A DNA stretch of 64,000 bases from positions 1 through 64,000 of the forward strand of contig CAIYPP010000023.1 in NCBI GenBank assembly GCA_903928115.1. Direction: 5' to 3'. The notes beneath the pieces were generated by a model that saw only the letters and a program-made list of their open reading frames with translations, was not told where the DNA came from and ran no database searches. Shown here in pieces: positions 1 to 7,519 of the stretch (its first letter is position 1; every line of letters starts with the position of its first letter). The stretch is from an uncultured Planctomycetota bacterium. GTDB lineage: Bacteria; Planctomycetota; UBA1135; GCA-002686595. A program made the position numbers and the translations under genes.

Positions 1-621
1 CACGCCGATCGTCACAAGGCCGCCCGCTGAGATCGAGGCCGAGGCCGTGCCCAGCGCCCAAGCCTGAGCGAAGCCGCCCAGCTGCGCGCTCGCCGTCTCG
101 ATGCTCGACGAGGCACCGTACTGCATCTGGCTGCGCAGGCCCGCGTTGCCCTTGACCGAGAGCGAGAGCGGCCCGATCGGCACCGACATCGTCACGCCCG
201 AGCCGGGCAGGATGTTCAGCGGCGGCATCACGATGCTCACGTTCGGCGCCTCTTCCACCCAAGAGACGAGGTTGTTGAGCAGCTCGATCCGGAACTCTTG
301 GTCCTGCTCGAAGCTCAGGCCACTGCGGTCGAGCTGCGCCTGCGCCGTGAGCTTCGCGATCGAAGCGCTGTAGCTGAAGATGCGCAGGCTCTTGGTGAGC
401 GTGCCGCGGGCCAAGGCTTGGCCCTCCTCCGTCTCGGGGTCGTAGGAGCCCTCGATGACCGCGTGGGCCACGAGATTTCCACCCGCGAGGCCGGGACCGT
501 AGGGCAGGGCCCACGTCGCCGACTTGGAGACTTCGATCGGGTCGCCGCTCTGGGCAGAGACCACGCTCAGCGAGGACATGGCGCCGAGGACCAGCAGGGA
601 ACCGAGGAGCTTGAGCTTCAT
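1..621 (-). CDS. Secreted protein of unknown function, 3' end outside window
   Basis: Reading the minus strand from the ATG at 621 gives an open frame of 207 codons that runs off the window start. It begins MKLKLLGSLLVLGAMSSLS, a Sec signal peptide with probable cleavage after VVSAQ, so the product is exported. The mature part is rich in Ala, Ser and Gly and has no cysteine cluster or catalytic motif that I recognise. It resembles a beta-rich surface or periplasmic protein. It is divergent from the ECF sigma gene at 841, with 219 bp between the starts, so the two could share a control region. The function is unknown. The signal peptide and continuous frame are the only support. Confidence 0.6.
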   Translation of the reverse strand, partial: MKLKLLGSLLVLGAMSSLSVVSAQSGDPIEVSKSATWALPYGPGLAGGNLVAHAVIEGSYDPETEEGQALARGTLTKSLRIFSYSASIAKLTAQAQLDRSGLSFEQDQEFRIELLNNLVSWVEEAPNVSIVMPPLNILPGSGVTMSVPIGPLSLSVKGNAGLRSQMQYGASSSIETASAQLGGFAQAWALGTASASISAGGLVTIGV

Positions 622-840
622 GGCAGGGGAGCTTTCTTGTTGGAGTCTTGGAATGGGAAGCAAGGACGCCAAGGTGGATGGCCATGCCCAACCCGCCGTG
701 ACCGAGATCTCCAAGAATTCTCGCCATGCCCGGGCCCGCCCCCCCGCCCGAGGAATCAACCCATCCCCCTCTGCGAGGGCACTCCCAAACGCCTGCGACT
801 CAGGGATGGAGGGGTGCGTTCAGGAGGGTATCCTCAAGCT

Positions 841-1440
841 ATGGACTCGGGAGATGTCCGCGGTGAGGGCGCTGATGCCGATCTCGAACGATTCGGAGCA
901 CTTCTCGAGTCCAACCTCCCCGCGCTCAAGGGCTTCCTCCGTTCCCGTGTCAGCGCGAAGCTCCGACTCCAGTTCGATCCAGACGACCTCGCTCAGTCGG
1001 TCTGCCGAGAGGCGCTGCAACAGTCTCCCAACTTCCAGTTCAAGGACGATCCCTCGTTCCGCGCGTGGCTGTACACGCTGGCTCTGCGCAAGCTGGTAGA
1101 GAAGAACCGCCGAGCGAGCGCGGCGAAGCGCTCCGCTGCGCGGGAAGTGCACTTGGACTCCGAGTACGGCACGCCGGCGGCCGAGAGGCAGGGCGCGTGG
1201 GACTCTGCGACTCCCAGCGTGAGCTACTCGGCCAAGGAGGAATCCGAGAAGCTGCGCGAGGCACTCGAGACGCTCGAGGACTCCGAGCGAGAGATCATCG
1301 TGCTGGCCAAGTTCGCAGAGCTCAGCCATGCAGAGATCGCCGCCTATCTGGGCAAGAGCGAAGACAGCTGCCGAAAGGCTCTCAGTCGCGCACTTCTGTC
1401 CCTCGCGGTCGAGCTCCGCAAGCGTGGCATGGGAAGCTGA
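841..1440 (+). CDS. ECF-type RNA polymerase sigma factor
   Basis: The protein has 199 residues. Region 2 lies at about residues 22-90 and includes the FDPDDLAQSV element typical of planctomycete ECF sigma factors. Region 4 lies at about 140-195 with the helix-turn-helix LSHAEIAAYLGKSEDSCRKA. It should direct RNA polymerase to a dedicated promoter set. The ATG at 841 was chosen because the upstream extension of the same frame is not sigma-like, and AGGAGG at 822-827 lies upstream, though its 13-nt spacing is long. No anti-sigma gene is adjacent, so its control is unknown. The secreted-protein gene lies divergent on the other side. Confidence 0.88.
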   Translation: MDSGDVRGEGADADLERFGALLESNLPALKGFLRSRVSAKLRLQFDPDDLAQSVCREALQQSPNFQFKDDPSFRAWLYTLALRKLVEKNRRASAAKRSAAREVHLDSEYGTPAAERQGAWDSATPSVSYSAKEESEKLREALETLEDSEREIIVLAKFAELSHAEIAAYLGKSEDSCRKALSRALLSLAVELRKRGMGS

Positions 1441-1497
1441 GCTCGCGGGCGTTTCGCACAGGAAGCGGCTGCGACCGCAAGCAGCCACGGGCAGACC

Positions 1498-1653
1498 ATG
1501 GAAGGCGAGCCTGTTGCAGCACGGCAGGGTGAGAGCCGTCGTCGAGTAGCTCCAAGAAAGGAAGCCCACATCGACCCCGAATCCCTCTGGGCCGGCATCG
1601 CCAAGTTCGCCGCCGACCGCCCCACCCGCCTCGCGCGCATGGGCCTCAAGTAA
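1498..1653 (+). CDS. Possible 51-residue small protein or gene remnant
   Basis: The frame of the upstream sigma gene stays open past its stop. From the ATG at 1498 it encodes 51 residues ending SLWAGIAKFAADRPTRLARM then GLK and TAA. The C-terminal half has an amphipathic, protein-like composition, unlike typical shadow frames here. No ribosome-binding site is obvious. It could be a small gene or the surviving 3' end of a decayed one. The rest of 1441-1817 shows nothing else I can support. Confidence 0.28.
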   Translation: MEGEPVAARQGESRRRVAPRKEAHIDPESLWAGIAKFAADRPTRLARMGLK

Positions 1654-1817
1654 CCCCCGCTCCACCCGATCCCCCGCGGGCCGCCCGAGCACCTCCGCTC
1701 GCGCGGCCCGCGTCGCCTTGACGGCGTCGAATACGAGCTTCAGAGTTCCAGCGGTCGACGCGGAAGTTGCCGGGGGCGGAGCGGGTCCGCTCGGTGTTCC
1801 CGTCCGACGAGCGCCCC

Positions 1818-3452
1818 ATGAGATCCCCCCACTCTCGGCAAAGCTGGCTGCGCATGCTTGGAATGCTGGTTGCGCCGCTGCTCGCCGGATGGGCCGCCTT
1901 CGCACAGTCGAAGGACGGCGTCGCTGTCTGGACGACCTTCGAGGCTTCGATCGAGACGAGCAAGGCGTATGCGCGCCCGTTCTGCGATGTCGAGGTGGAT
2001 GTCCTCTTCGAGCAGGGAGCCAAGCGCTGGAAAGTGCCCGCGTTTTGGAGCGGCGGCAGGACTTGGAAGGTGCGCTTCGCACCGCCTGAGTCAGGCGAGT
2101 ACCGCTACACGTTCACGTCCAGCGATGCGTCCAATACCGAGTTCGCGGCTCCGCCGCGCACCTTCGTGGCGACGCCCGCGACGGGTGACAACCCGCTCCT
2201 TCGCCACGGATTCCTGCGCATCGCCGCGAATGCCCGCCACTTCGAGCACGCCGATGGCACTGCGTTCCTCTGGCTCGGCGACACGTGGTGGAAGGGCCTC
2301 TGCAAGCGCCTCGACGCTGCGGGCTTCGCGCAGCTCTGCGCGGACCGCGCCGCCAAGGGCTTCAACGTCGTGCAGCTCGTCTGCGGCCCCTACCCCGATG
2401 AGAACATGCTCGAGCCGCGCTGGGAGAACGAGGCGGGCATGCCCTACACCACGCTCGATTTCTCCATGATGAACCCGGCCTACTTCGACGCAGCCGATGC
2501 ACGCATCGCGCAGCTCGTCGCGCACGGTCTCGTGCCCGCGATCGTCGGCGGCTGGGGGCGCCCGCAGGCCGGCGGGCGATCGACGATCCATCAGGTCGGT
2601 CTCGACGGCTTCAAGCGCCACTGGCGACACCTGATCGCGCGCTACGGCGCCACGCCGGTCGTATGGATCCTCGGAGGCGAGGCAAGCGACGGCAACGGTC
2701 CATGGGCCGAGCTGGCGGACTATGTGCGCGCGATCGACCCCTACCACCACCCGCTCACGTACCACGCGCCGGGCGACCCGCGCAGCACGATCCAAGCCGG
2801 AAACGAGCGCTTTGACTTCGACATGGTCGCGATCGGCCACGAGGGGCTCAACACCGCGAACGAAACGCTGCGCCTCCTGCGCTCCTCCCTCGCGCGCGAG
2901 CCCGCGCGACCTGCGCTGTGTGGCGAAGCGTGCTACGAGCGGCACATGCAGTCGAACTTCGAGGACACCCAGCGGCACTTGTTCTGGACGCTGCTGCTCT
3001 CGGGCGCCGCTGGCCACACCTACGGTGCCGCGGGCATCTGGCAAGCGAGCATCGAGGGCGACCCGGGCATCACGCCCATCTACGACTTCACCACGTGGCG
3101 CGAGGGGATGTCCTTCCCGGGCTCGGCGCAGCTCGGCCTCGGAAAGAGGCTGCTCGAGGAACTGCCTTGGTGGCGCTTGCAACCACACCCCGAGTGGGTC
3201 GACAGCGGTGCGTTCGCCGCCGGGATTCCGAGCGAGCTCGTGGTGGCGTACCTGCCCAAGCGCGGGCTCTACGACTGGAGCGGCTTCCGCGTGCTCGAGC
3301 TCGACCCCAAGTCACACTACGAGGCCTTCTGGTTCGACCCCGCTTCCGGCCGCCGCTTCCCCCTCGGCACCATCTCCACCACCGCGAGCTGGTCGACTCC
3401 GCCCGTCCCGTCCCCACAAGACTGGGTGCTCGTGCTGCGCACCCACGGATAG
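1818..3452 (+). CDS. DUF5060/DUF4038 glycoside hydrolase-like secreted protein
   Basis: The protein has 544 residues. An N-terminal hydrophobic segment (MLGMLVAPLLAGWAAFA) is a signal peptide, so it is exported. A beta-sandwich DUF5060-like domain follows (about residues 30-110, with the GEYRYTFT-type strand). Then comes a DUF4038 (beta/alpha)8 domain (about 125-440, with FLWLGDTWWKG near its start) and a C-terminal collagen-binding-like beta domain. Related enzymes include apiosidase-like GH140 proteins, so a role in trimming polysaccharide side chains is plausible. The substrate cannot be read from sequence. The ATG at 1818 is preferred over the upstream frame extension because it leads directly into the signal peptide. 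It appears to be a single-gene unit. Confidence 0.82.
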   Translation: MRSPHSRQSWLRMLGMLVAPLLAGWAAFAQSKDGVAVWTTFEASIETSKAYARPFCDVEVDVLFEQGAKRWKVPAFWSGGRTWKVRFAPPESGEYRYTFTSSDASNTEFAAPPRTFVATPATGDNPLLRHGFLRIAANARHFEHADGTAFLWLGDTWWKGLCKRLDAAGFAQLCADRAAKGFNVVQLVCGPYPDENMLEPRWENEAGMPYTTLDFSMMNPAYFDAADARIAQLVAHGLVPAIVGGWGRPQAGGRSTIHQVGLDGFKRHWRHLIARYGATPVVWILGGEASDGNGPWAELADYVRAIDPYHHPLTYHAPGDPRSTIQAGNERFDFDMVAIGHEGLNTANETLRLLRSSLAREPARPALCGEACYERHMQSNFEDTQRHLFWTLLLSGAAGHTYGAAGIWQASIEGDPGITPIYDFTTWREGMSFPGSAQLGLGKRLLEELPWWRLQPHPEWVDSGAFAAGIPSELVVAYLPKRGLYDWSGFRVLELDPKSHYEAFWFDPASGRRFPLGTISTTASWSTPPVPSPQDWVLVLRTHG

Positions 3453-3861
3453 CAGGGCCAAGCCTTCCGCCAGCCGCACGACGCCCACCGACGCGCCAGC
3501 CTCAGCGTGCAGAGCAGCGGAGAGCGGCGACTCGCCAGACTCCGCGCCCACGGACACTTCCAGCGGAGCGCCTCGGAAAAACGCAGCACGGCTCGACCGT
3601 GCGCCACGCGCGCCGTCGCACCACCGAGCGCGGCAACGGCATCCCCAAGGAAGTGCACCGATCGAGGGCGATATGCCCCTCGTGCGGAAGAGCGCACAAG
3701 CGCGACCAACCCGCGGCGCATGAACGCCGCACGCCCTCAGCAAGACTCGGACTCGACACTCACTCCACGGGCCGCAACCCAAGAGCACTTGAGCGGAGAG
3801 CGAGGTCTACCTGTCTTCGGTGTGTCCCGCCGGTGCGGCGCCGCGCGGCTACACTGCGGCG
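3453..3861 (+). other. Non-coding gap
   Basis: There are 409 bases between the glycosidase-like gene and the S9 peptidase gene. Open frames exist in several phases, as expected at this GC content, but all are Arg/Ala/Ser-rich with no recognisable domain. I see no tRNA, repeat or strong hairpin. It probably carries the promoter of the peptidase gene. Confidence 0.5.
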
Positions 3862-5949
3862 ATGAAGATGCAACGCACGGGCACGCTCGTTCTCTTGGCG
3901 CTGATAGGGCTCTCGACGCACGGCCTCGCGCAGGACCGACTCAAGTCGATGCCGGGGTATGAGCGGTATCAGGCGGCGGGCAAGAAGGCGGGTGGCGCGT
4001 GGAAGTCGGGGGCGCTCTCGGCGGAGTGGGACGAGAGCGGAAAGGCGCTCGAGTATCGGCGCGATGGAAAGACATGGCGCTACGAGCTCGGGGCGGCGGA
4101 GGCCGTCGAGGCGCCGAAGAAGGAGCGCGAGGAGAAGCGAGGCGAGGGCGGGGCGCGGCGCGGGCCGGCGCCGGAGCGCGGACGGCAGTTTGCGAGCGCG
4201 CTGTCGCCGGATGGAAAGCTGGAGGCCTTCCACAAGGACCGCAACCTTTGGCTGCGCGATGCGGGCGGCGCGAACGAGCGCGCCATCACCACGGACGGCG
4301 ACGCGGCGAAGCGCACGAAGTACGCGATCGGCAGCTGGGTGTACGGCGAAGAGCTCGACCAGAACACCGCGATGTGGTGGTCGCCGGACAGCACGAAGCT
4401 CGCGTTCTATCGCTTCGACGAGAGCGGCGTGCGCGACTTCTATCTGCAGCTCGACCAAACGAAGGTGCAGAGCGTGATGGACGTCGAGGCGTATCCGAAG
4501 GCGGGCGCGCCGAATCCGATCGCGGAGCTGCATGTGCTCGACCTCGCGAGCGGCAAGCTCGTGCAGCTCGACGTGCGCAACGGGCAAGCCTTCACCGACG
4601 ATGCCGTCGGGCACTACGTGTACGGAGTCGAGTGGACGAAGGACTCGACCGAGGTGCTCTTCCACCGCACGAACCGCTGGCAGAACGTGATGGAGCTCGT
4701 GGCCGCGAATCCTGCGAGCGGCGCATGTCGCGTGGTGGTGCGCGAGGAGTGGCCAGACAGCTGGACGGAGAACTCGCCGACGTTGGAGTGGCTCGCCGAC
4801 GGCAAGCGCTTCCTGTGGGCCTCGGAGCGCACGGGCTTCAAGAACCTCTACCTCTACGACCTCTCGGGCGCGCTGCTCTCGACCGTCACCGCGCATCCGT
4901 TCGAGGTCGCGAGTCTCGTGCGCGTCGACGAAGCGGCGCAGCGACTCTTCTACATGGCGCGCAGCGGCGACAACCACATGAAGCTGCAGCTTCACCGCGT
5001 CGGCCTCGACGGCAAGGGCGATGCGCGGCTCACGGACCCCGCGCTGCATCACACGGTGACGCTCGCGCCCGATGGCGCGCACTTCGTGGACGTCGCGCAG
5101 GCCCACGCGACGCCGCCGGTGACGCGCTTGATCGACTCCAATGGCAAGCTCGTGCGCGAGCTCGCGACGAGTGACCTCGGCGAGTTCGACAAGCAAGGCT
5201 TCCGCCGCGTCGAGCTCTTCACCTACAAGGCGGGCGACGGCGAGACGGAGCTGCACGGGCTGCTCCACTTCCCCTCGAACTTCGATCCCGCGCGCAAGTA
5301 CCCGCTGCTCGTCAGCGTCTACGCCGGCCCCGCGACGAACGGCGCGAGGGAGACGTTCACCACGCCGAGCGGACTCACGGAGTACGGCTTCCTGTACGCG
5401 ACGCTCGATTCGCGCAGCGCCGCCGGTCGCGGCAAGCGCTTTCTCGACGCGATTTATCGCAAGCTCGGCACCGTCGAGATCGACGATCAGGCCGCAGGTG
5501 TGAAGGAGCTCGCGAAGCGTCCCTATGTCGATGGCACGAAGGTCGGCATCTTCGGAACGTCGTACGGCGGCTACGTCTCGGCGCTGGCGCTCCTGCGCCA
5601 TCCCGACACCTTCGCGGCTGCGGCTGCGTGCTCGGCGGTCACCGACTGGCGGCACTACGACACGATCTACACGGAGCGCTACATGCGCACGCCCGAGGTG
5701 AATGCCGAGGGCTACGACGCCGGCAGCGCGGTGAAGCTCGCGGCCAACCTGCGCGGGCGGTTGATGCTCTTCTACGGGACCGCAGACAACAACGTGCACC
5801 CCAACAACACGATGCAGCTCGTCGCAGCGCTGCAGCGGGCGGGCAAGAGCTTCGAGCTGCAGGTCGGGCCCGACGTCGGCCACGCGGCGATGAACTCTGA
5901 GCGCATGATGGAGTTCTTCATCGAGAACCTCGTGATGGGGCGGCCGTAG
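3862..5949 (+). CDS. S9 family peptidase, dipeptidyl-peptidase IV type
   Basis: The protein has 695 residues with a signal peptide (TLVLLALIGLSTHGLAQ). A DPPIV_N beta-propeller occupies about residues 90-440. It contains the EE pair in YGEELDQNTAMWWSPD that binds the substrate N-terminus in this family. An alpha/beta hydrolase domain follows, with Ser567 in GTSYGG, Asp642 in YGTADNNVHP and His674 in VGHAAM forming the triad. It should remove N-terminal dipeptides (X-Pro or X-Ala) from peptides in the periplasm or outside the cell. The ATG at 3862 opens the signal peptide; the upstream in-frame extension does not. The long antisense open frame over this gene is a GC-rich shadow. Confidence 0.93.
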   Translation: MKMQRTGTLVLLALIGLSTHGLAQDRLKSMPGYERYQAAGKKAGGAWKSGALSAEWDESGKALEYRRDGKTWRYELGAAEAVEAPKKEREEKRGEGGARRGPAPERGRQFASALSPDGKLEAFHKDRNLWLRDAGGANERAITTDGDAAKRTKYAIGSWVYGEELDQNTAMWWSPDSTKLAFYRFDESGVRDFYLQLDQTKVQSVMDVEAYPKAGAPNPIAELHVLDLASGKLVQLDVRNGQAFTDDAVGHYVYGVEWTKDSTEVLFHRTNRWQNVMELVAANPASGACRVVVREEWPDSWTENSPTLEWLADGKRFLWASERTGFKNLYLYDLSGALLSTVTAHPFEVASLVRVDEAAQRLFYMARSGDNHMKLQLHRVGLDGKGDARLTDPALHHTVTLAPDGAHFVDVAQAHATPPVTRLIDSNGKLVRELATSDLGEFDKQGFRRVELFTYKAGDGETELHGLLHFPSNFDPARKYPLLVSVYAGPATNGARETFTTPSGLTEYGFLYATLDSRSAAGRGKRFLDAIYRKLGTVEIDDQAAGVKELAKRPYVDGTKVGIFGTSYGGYVSALALLRHPDTFAAAAACSAVTDWRHYDTIYTERYMRTPEVNAEGYDAGSAVKLAANLRGRLMLFYGTADNNVHPNNTMQLVAALQRAGKSFELQVGPDVGHAAMNSERMMEFFIENLVMGRP

Positions 5950-5979
5950 CTACGCACTCGACGCCGTAGACACCGCAAG

Positions 5980-6024
5980 TTGTCTCGGGCTATCGTGCAA
6001 TGTCACGATTCACGAGCGAGACAA
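5980..6024. promoter_or_regulatory. Inverted-repeat operator upstream of the MocR gene
   Basis: TTGTCTCG (5980-5987) and CGAGACAA (6017-6024) form a perfect 8-bp inverted repeat. It encloses a second one, ATCGTG (5992-5997) and CACGAT (6004-6009). The outer arm ends 4 bp before the MocR start codon. MocR/GntR regulators often autoregulate through such sites, so this is a likely operator. Binding is inferred. Confidence 0.55.
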
Positions 6025-6028
6025 TGCC

Positions 6029-7432
6029 ATGACAAGTTGGTCCCCCCAGATCGAGAAGAACGACGACGAGCCGCTCTACGTCACGATCGCGAGCGCTCTC
6101 TACCGCGACATCCACGAGGGGCGGCTCGCTCCGGGAACTCGGCTCCCCACCCACCGCGCGCTCGCGCGGCGGCTCGAATGCAACGTCGGCACGATCACGC
6201 GCGCGTACGCCGAGGCGGCGCGCCGTGGACTGATCGACGGCGAGGTCGGACGCGGCAGCTTCGTGCGACACCCTGCCGCGCGCGGCCGACTGACGGCTCC
6301 GGCGCCGGACACGATCCCCGAGGGACTCGTGGATCTGGCATTCAACCTCCCGAGCGGCGGACCGACCGCGGAAGAGCGCTCCCGCGCACTGAGCGAGCTC
6401 GCGGCCCGCGAGGACCTCGACGGACTGTTCACCGGCTACCACCTGCAAGGTCTCCCGGCGCACCGCGCCGCGGGAGCCCGCTGGCTCGCCGAGCGCGGCG
6501 TCAAGGCGCCGCCGGAGCGCATCCTCATCGCCGGCGGTGCGCAGCACGCGCTCGCGGTCGCGCTCGCAACGTGCGGACAACCCGGCGACGTCGTGCTCGC
6601 GGAAGCACTCACCTACACGGGCCTCAAGCCGCTCGCACGCCTGCTCGGCCAGCGGCTCGCGCCGATCGAACTCGACGCGGAAGGCATCGTGCCCGAGGCC
6701 GTCGAGGCTGCGTGTGCCGGCAAGGAAGTGCGCGCGCTGTACGTGCAGCCGACGTCGCAGAACCCAACTGCGGTCACGCTCTCCCGCGCGCGTCGCGAAC
6801 AGCTCGTCGCCATCGCGCGCCGCTTCGACATCGTGCTCGTCGAGGACGACACGTACGGTTTCGTCGACGACTCCGGCCTTCCGACGCTGGCCCAACTCGC
6901 GCCCGAGCGGACGTACTACATGACGAGCCTCTCGAAGAGCGTTTCGTCGGGCCTGCGCGTCGGCTATCTGCTGCCGCCGGAGCTGCCCGACGACGTGCTC
7001 GAGCGCGCGATCGCGAGCGTGACAGCGATCGGCTGGACCGCGGCACCGCTCGTGACCGAGCTGGCTACGCGCTGGATCGACTCCGGCGTGGCCCGGCGCG
7101 TCGCGGCGGAAAAGCGCGCAGAGGCGCGGGCACGGCAAGAGATGGCGCGACGCATCTTGGGCGAGATCTCGACTCCGTCGGGGCGCGAGAGCTGCCACCT
7201 GTGGCTCGAGCTTCCGAAGAGCTGGAACACCAACGAGTTCGTCGCGCGCGCGCAGCTCGCCGGCGCTGCGGTGTCGAGCGCGGAAGCCTTCGTCGTCGGT
7301 CGCGGCAGCGCGCCGCGCGCGGTGCGCGTGTGCCTCTCGACTCCGCGAACGCGCGCGGAGCTGGAGCGCGGCCTCTCGGCGCTCGCTGCGACACTCCGCA
7401 GCAGCCCCGCCACGGCTCCCGCGCTCGTCTGA
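6029..7432 (+). CDS. MocR-type PLP-dependent GntR-family regulator
   Basis: The protein has 467 residues. An N-terminal GntR winged helix (about 15-85, with GTRLPTHRALARRLECNVGT) is joined by a short linker to a fold-type I aminotransferase domain (about 105-455). The PLP lysine is Lys303 in SLSKSVSSGLRVGYL, and VEDDTYG carries the cofactor-binding Asp. Such proteins sense PLP or an amino compound and switch nearby genes. Here no metabolic target gene is adjacent: the peptidase gene lies upstream in the same direction and a convergent gene lies downstream. The start at 6029 directly follows the inverted-repeat site at 5980-6024, which suggests autoregulation. Confidence 0.92.
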   Translation: MTSWSPQIEKNDDEPLYVTIASALYRDIHEGRLAPGTRLPTHRALARRLECNVGTITRAYAEAARRGLIDGEVGRGSFVRHPAARGRLTAPAPDTIPEGLVDLAFNLPSGGPTAEERSRALSELAAREDLDGLFTGYHLQGLPAHRAAGARWLAERGVKAPPERILIAGGAQHALAVALATCGQPGDVVLAEALTYTGLKPLARLLGQRLAPIELDAEGIVPEAVEAACAGKEVRALYVQPTSQNPTAVTLSRARREQLVAIARRFDIVLVEDDTYGFVDDSGLPTLAQLAPERTYYMTSLSKSVSSGLRVGYLLPPELPDDVLERAIASVTAIGWTAAPLVTELATRWIDSGVARRVAAEKRAEARARQEMARRILGEISTPSGRESCHLWLELPKSWNTNEFVARAQLAGAAVSSAEAFVVGRGSAPRAVRVCLSTPRTRAELERGLSALAATLRSSPATAPALV

Positions 7433-7453
7433 CCGCCGCGAGGTCTCGCGCAA

Positions 7454-7498
7454 CACCGCAGGGCGCCCGACTCCAGCGAGTCGAGGCGCCCTGCGGTG
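7454..7498. terminator. Bidirectional hairpin terminator
   Basis: CACCGCAGGGCGCC (7454-7467) pairs perfectly with GGCGCCCTGCGGTG (7485-7498), and inner arms GACTC/GAGTC extend the stem. It lies between the convergent ends of the MocR gene (7432) and the ASST-like gene (7520). No U-run is obvious on either side. Confidence 0.7.
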
Positions 7499-7519
7499 CT
7501 CTGGTCGCTGCGAAACGCG

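Noticed and set aside
3760-5883. 707-codon open frame antisense to the S9 peptidase gene
   Set aside because: It is a GC-rich shadow frame, with Arg/Leu/Val-rich composition and no domain. The sense strand has a complete catalytic triad and signal peptide.
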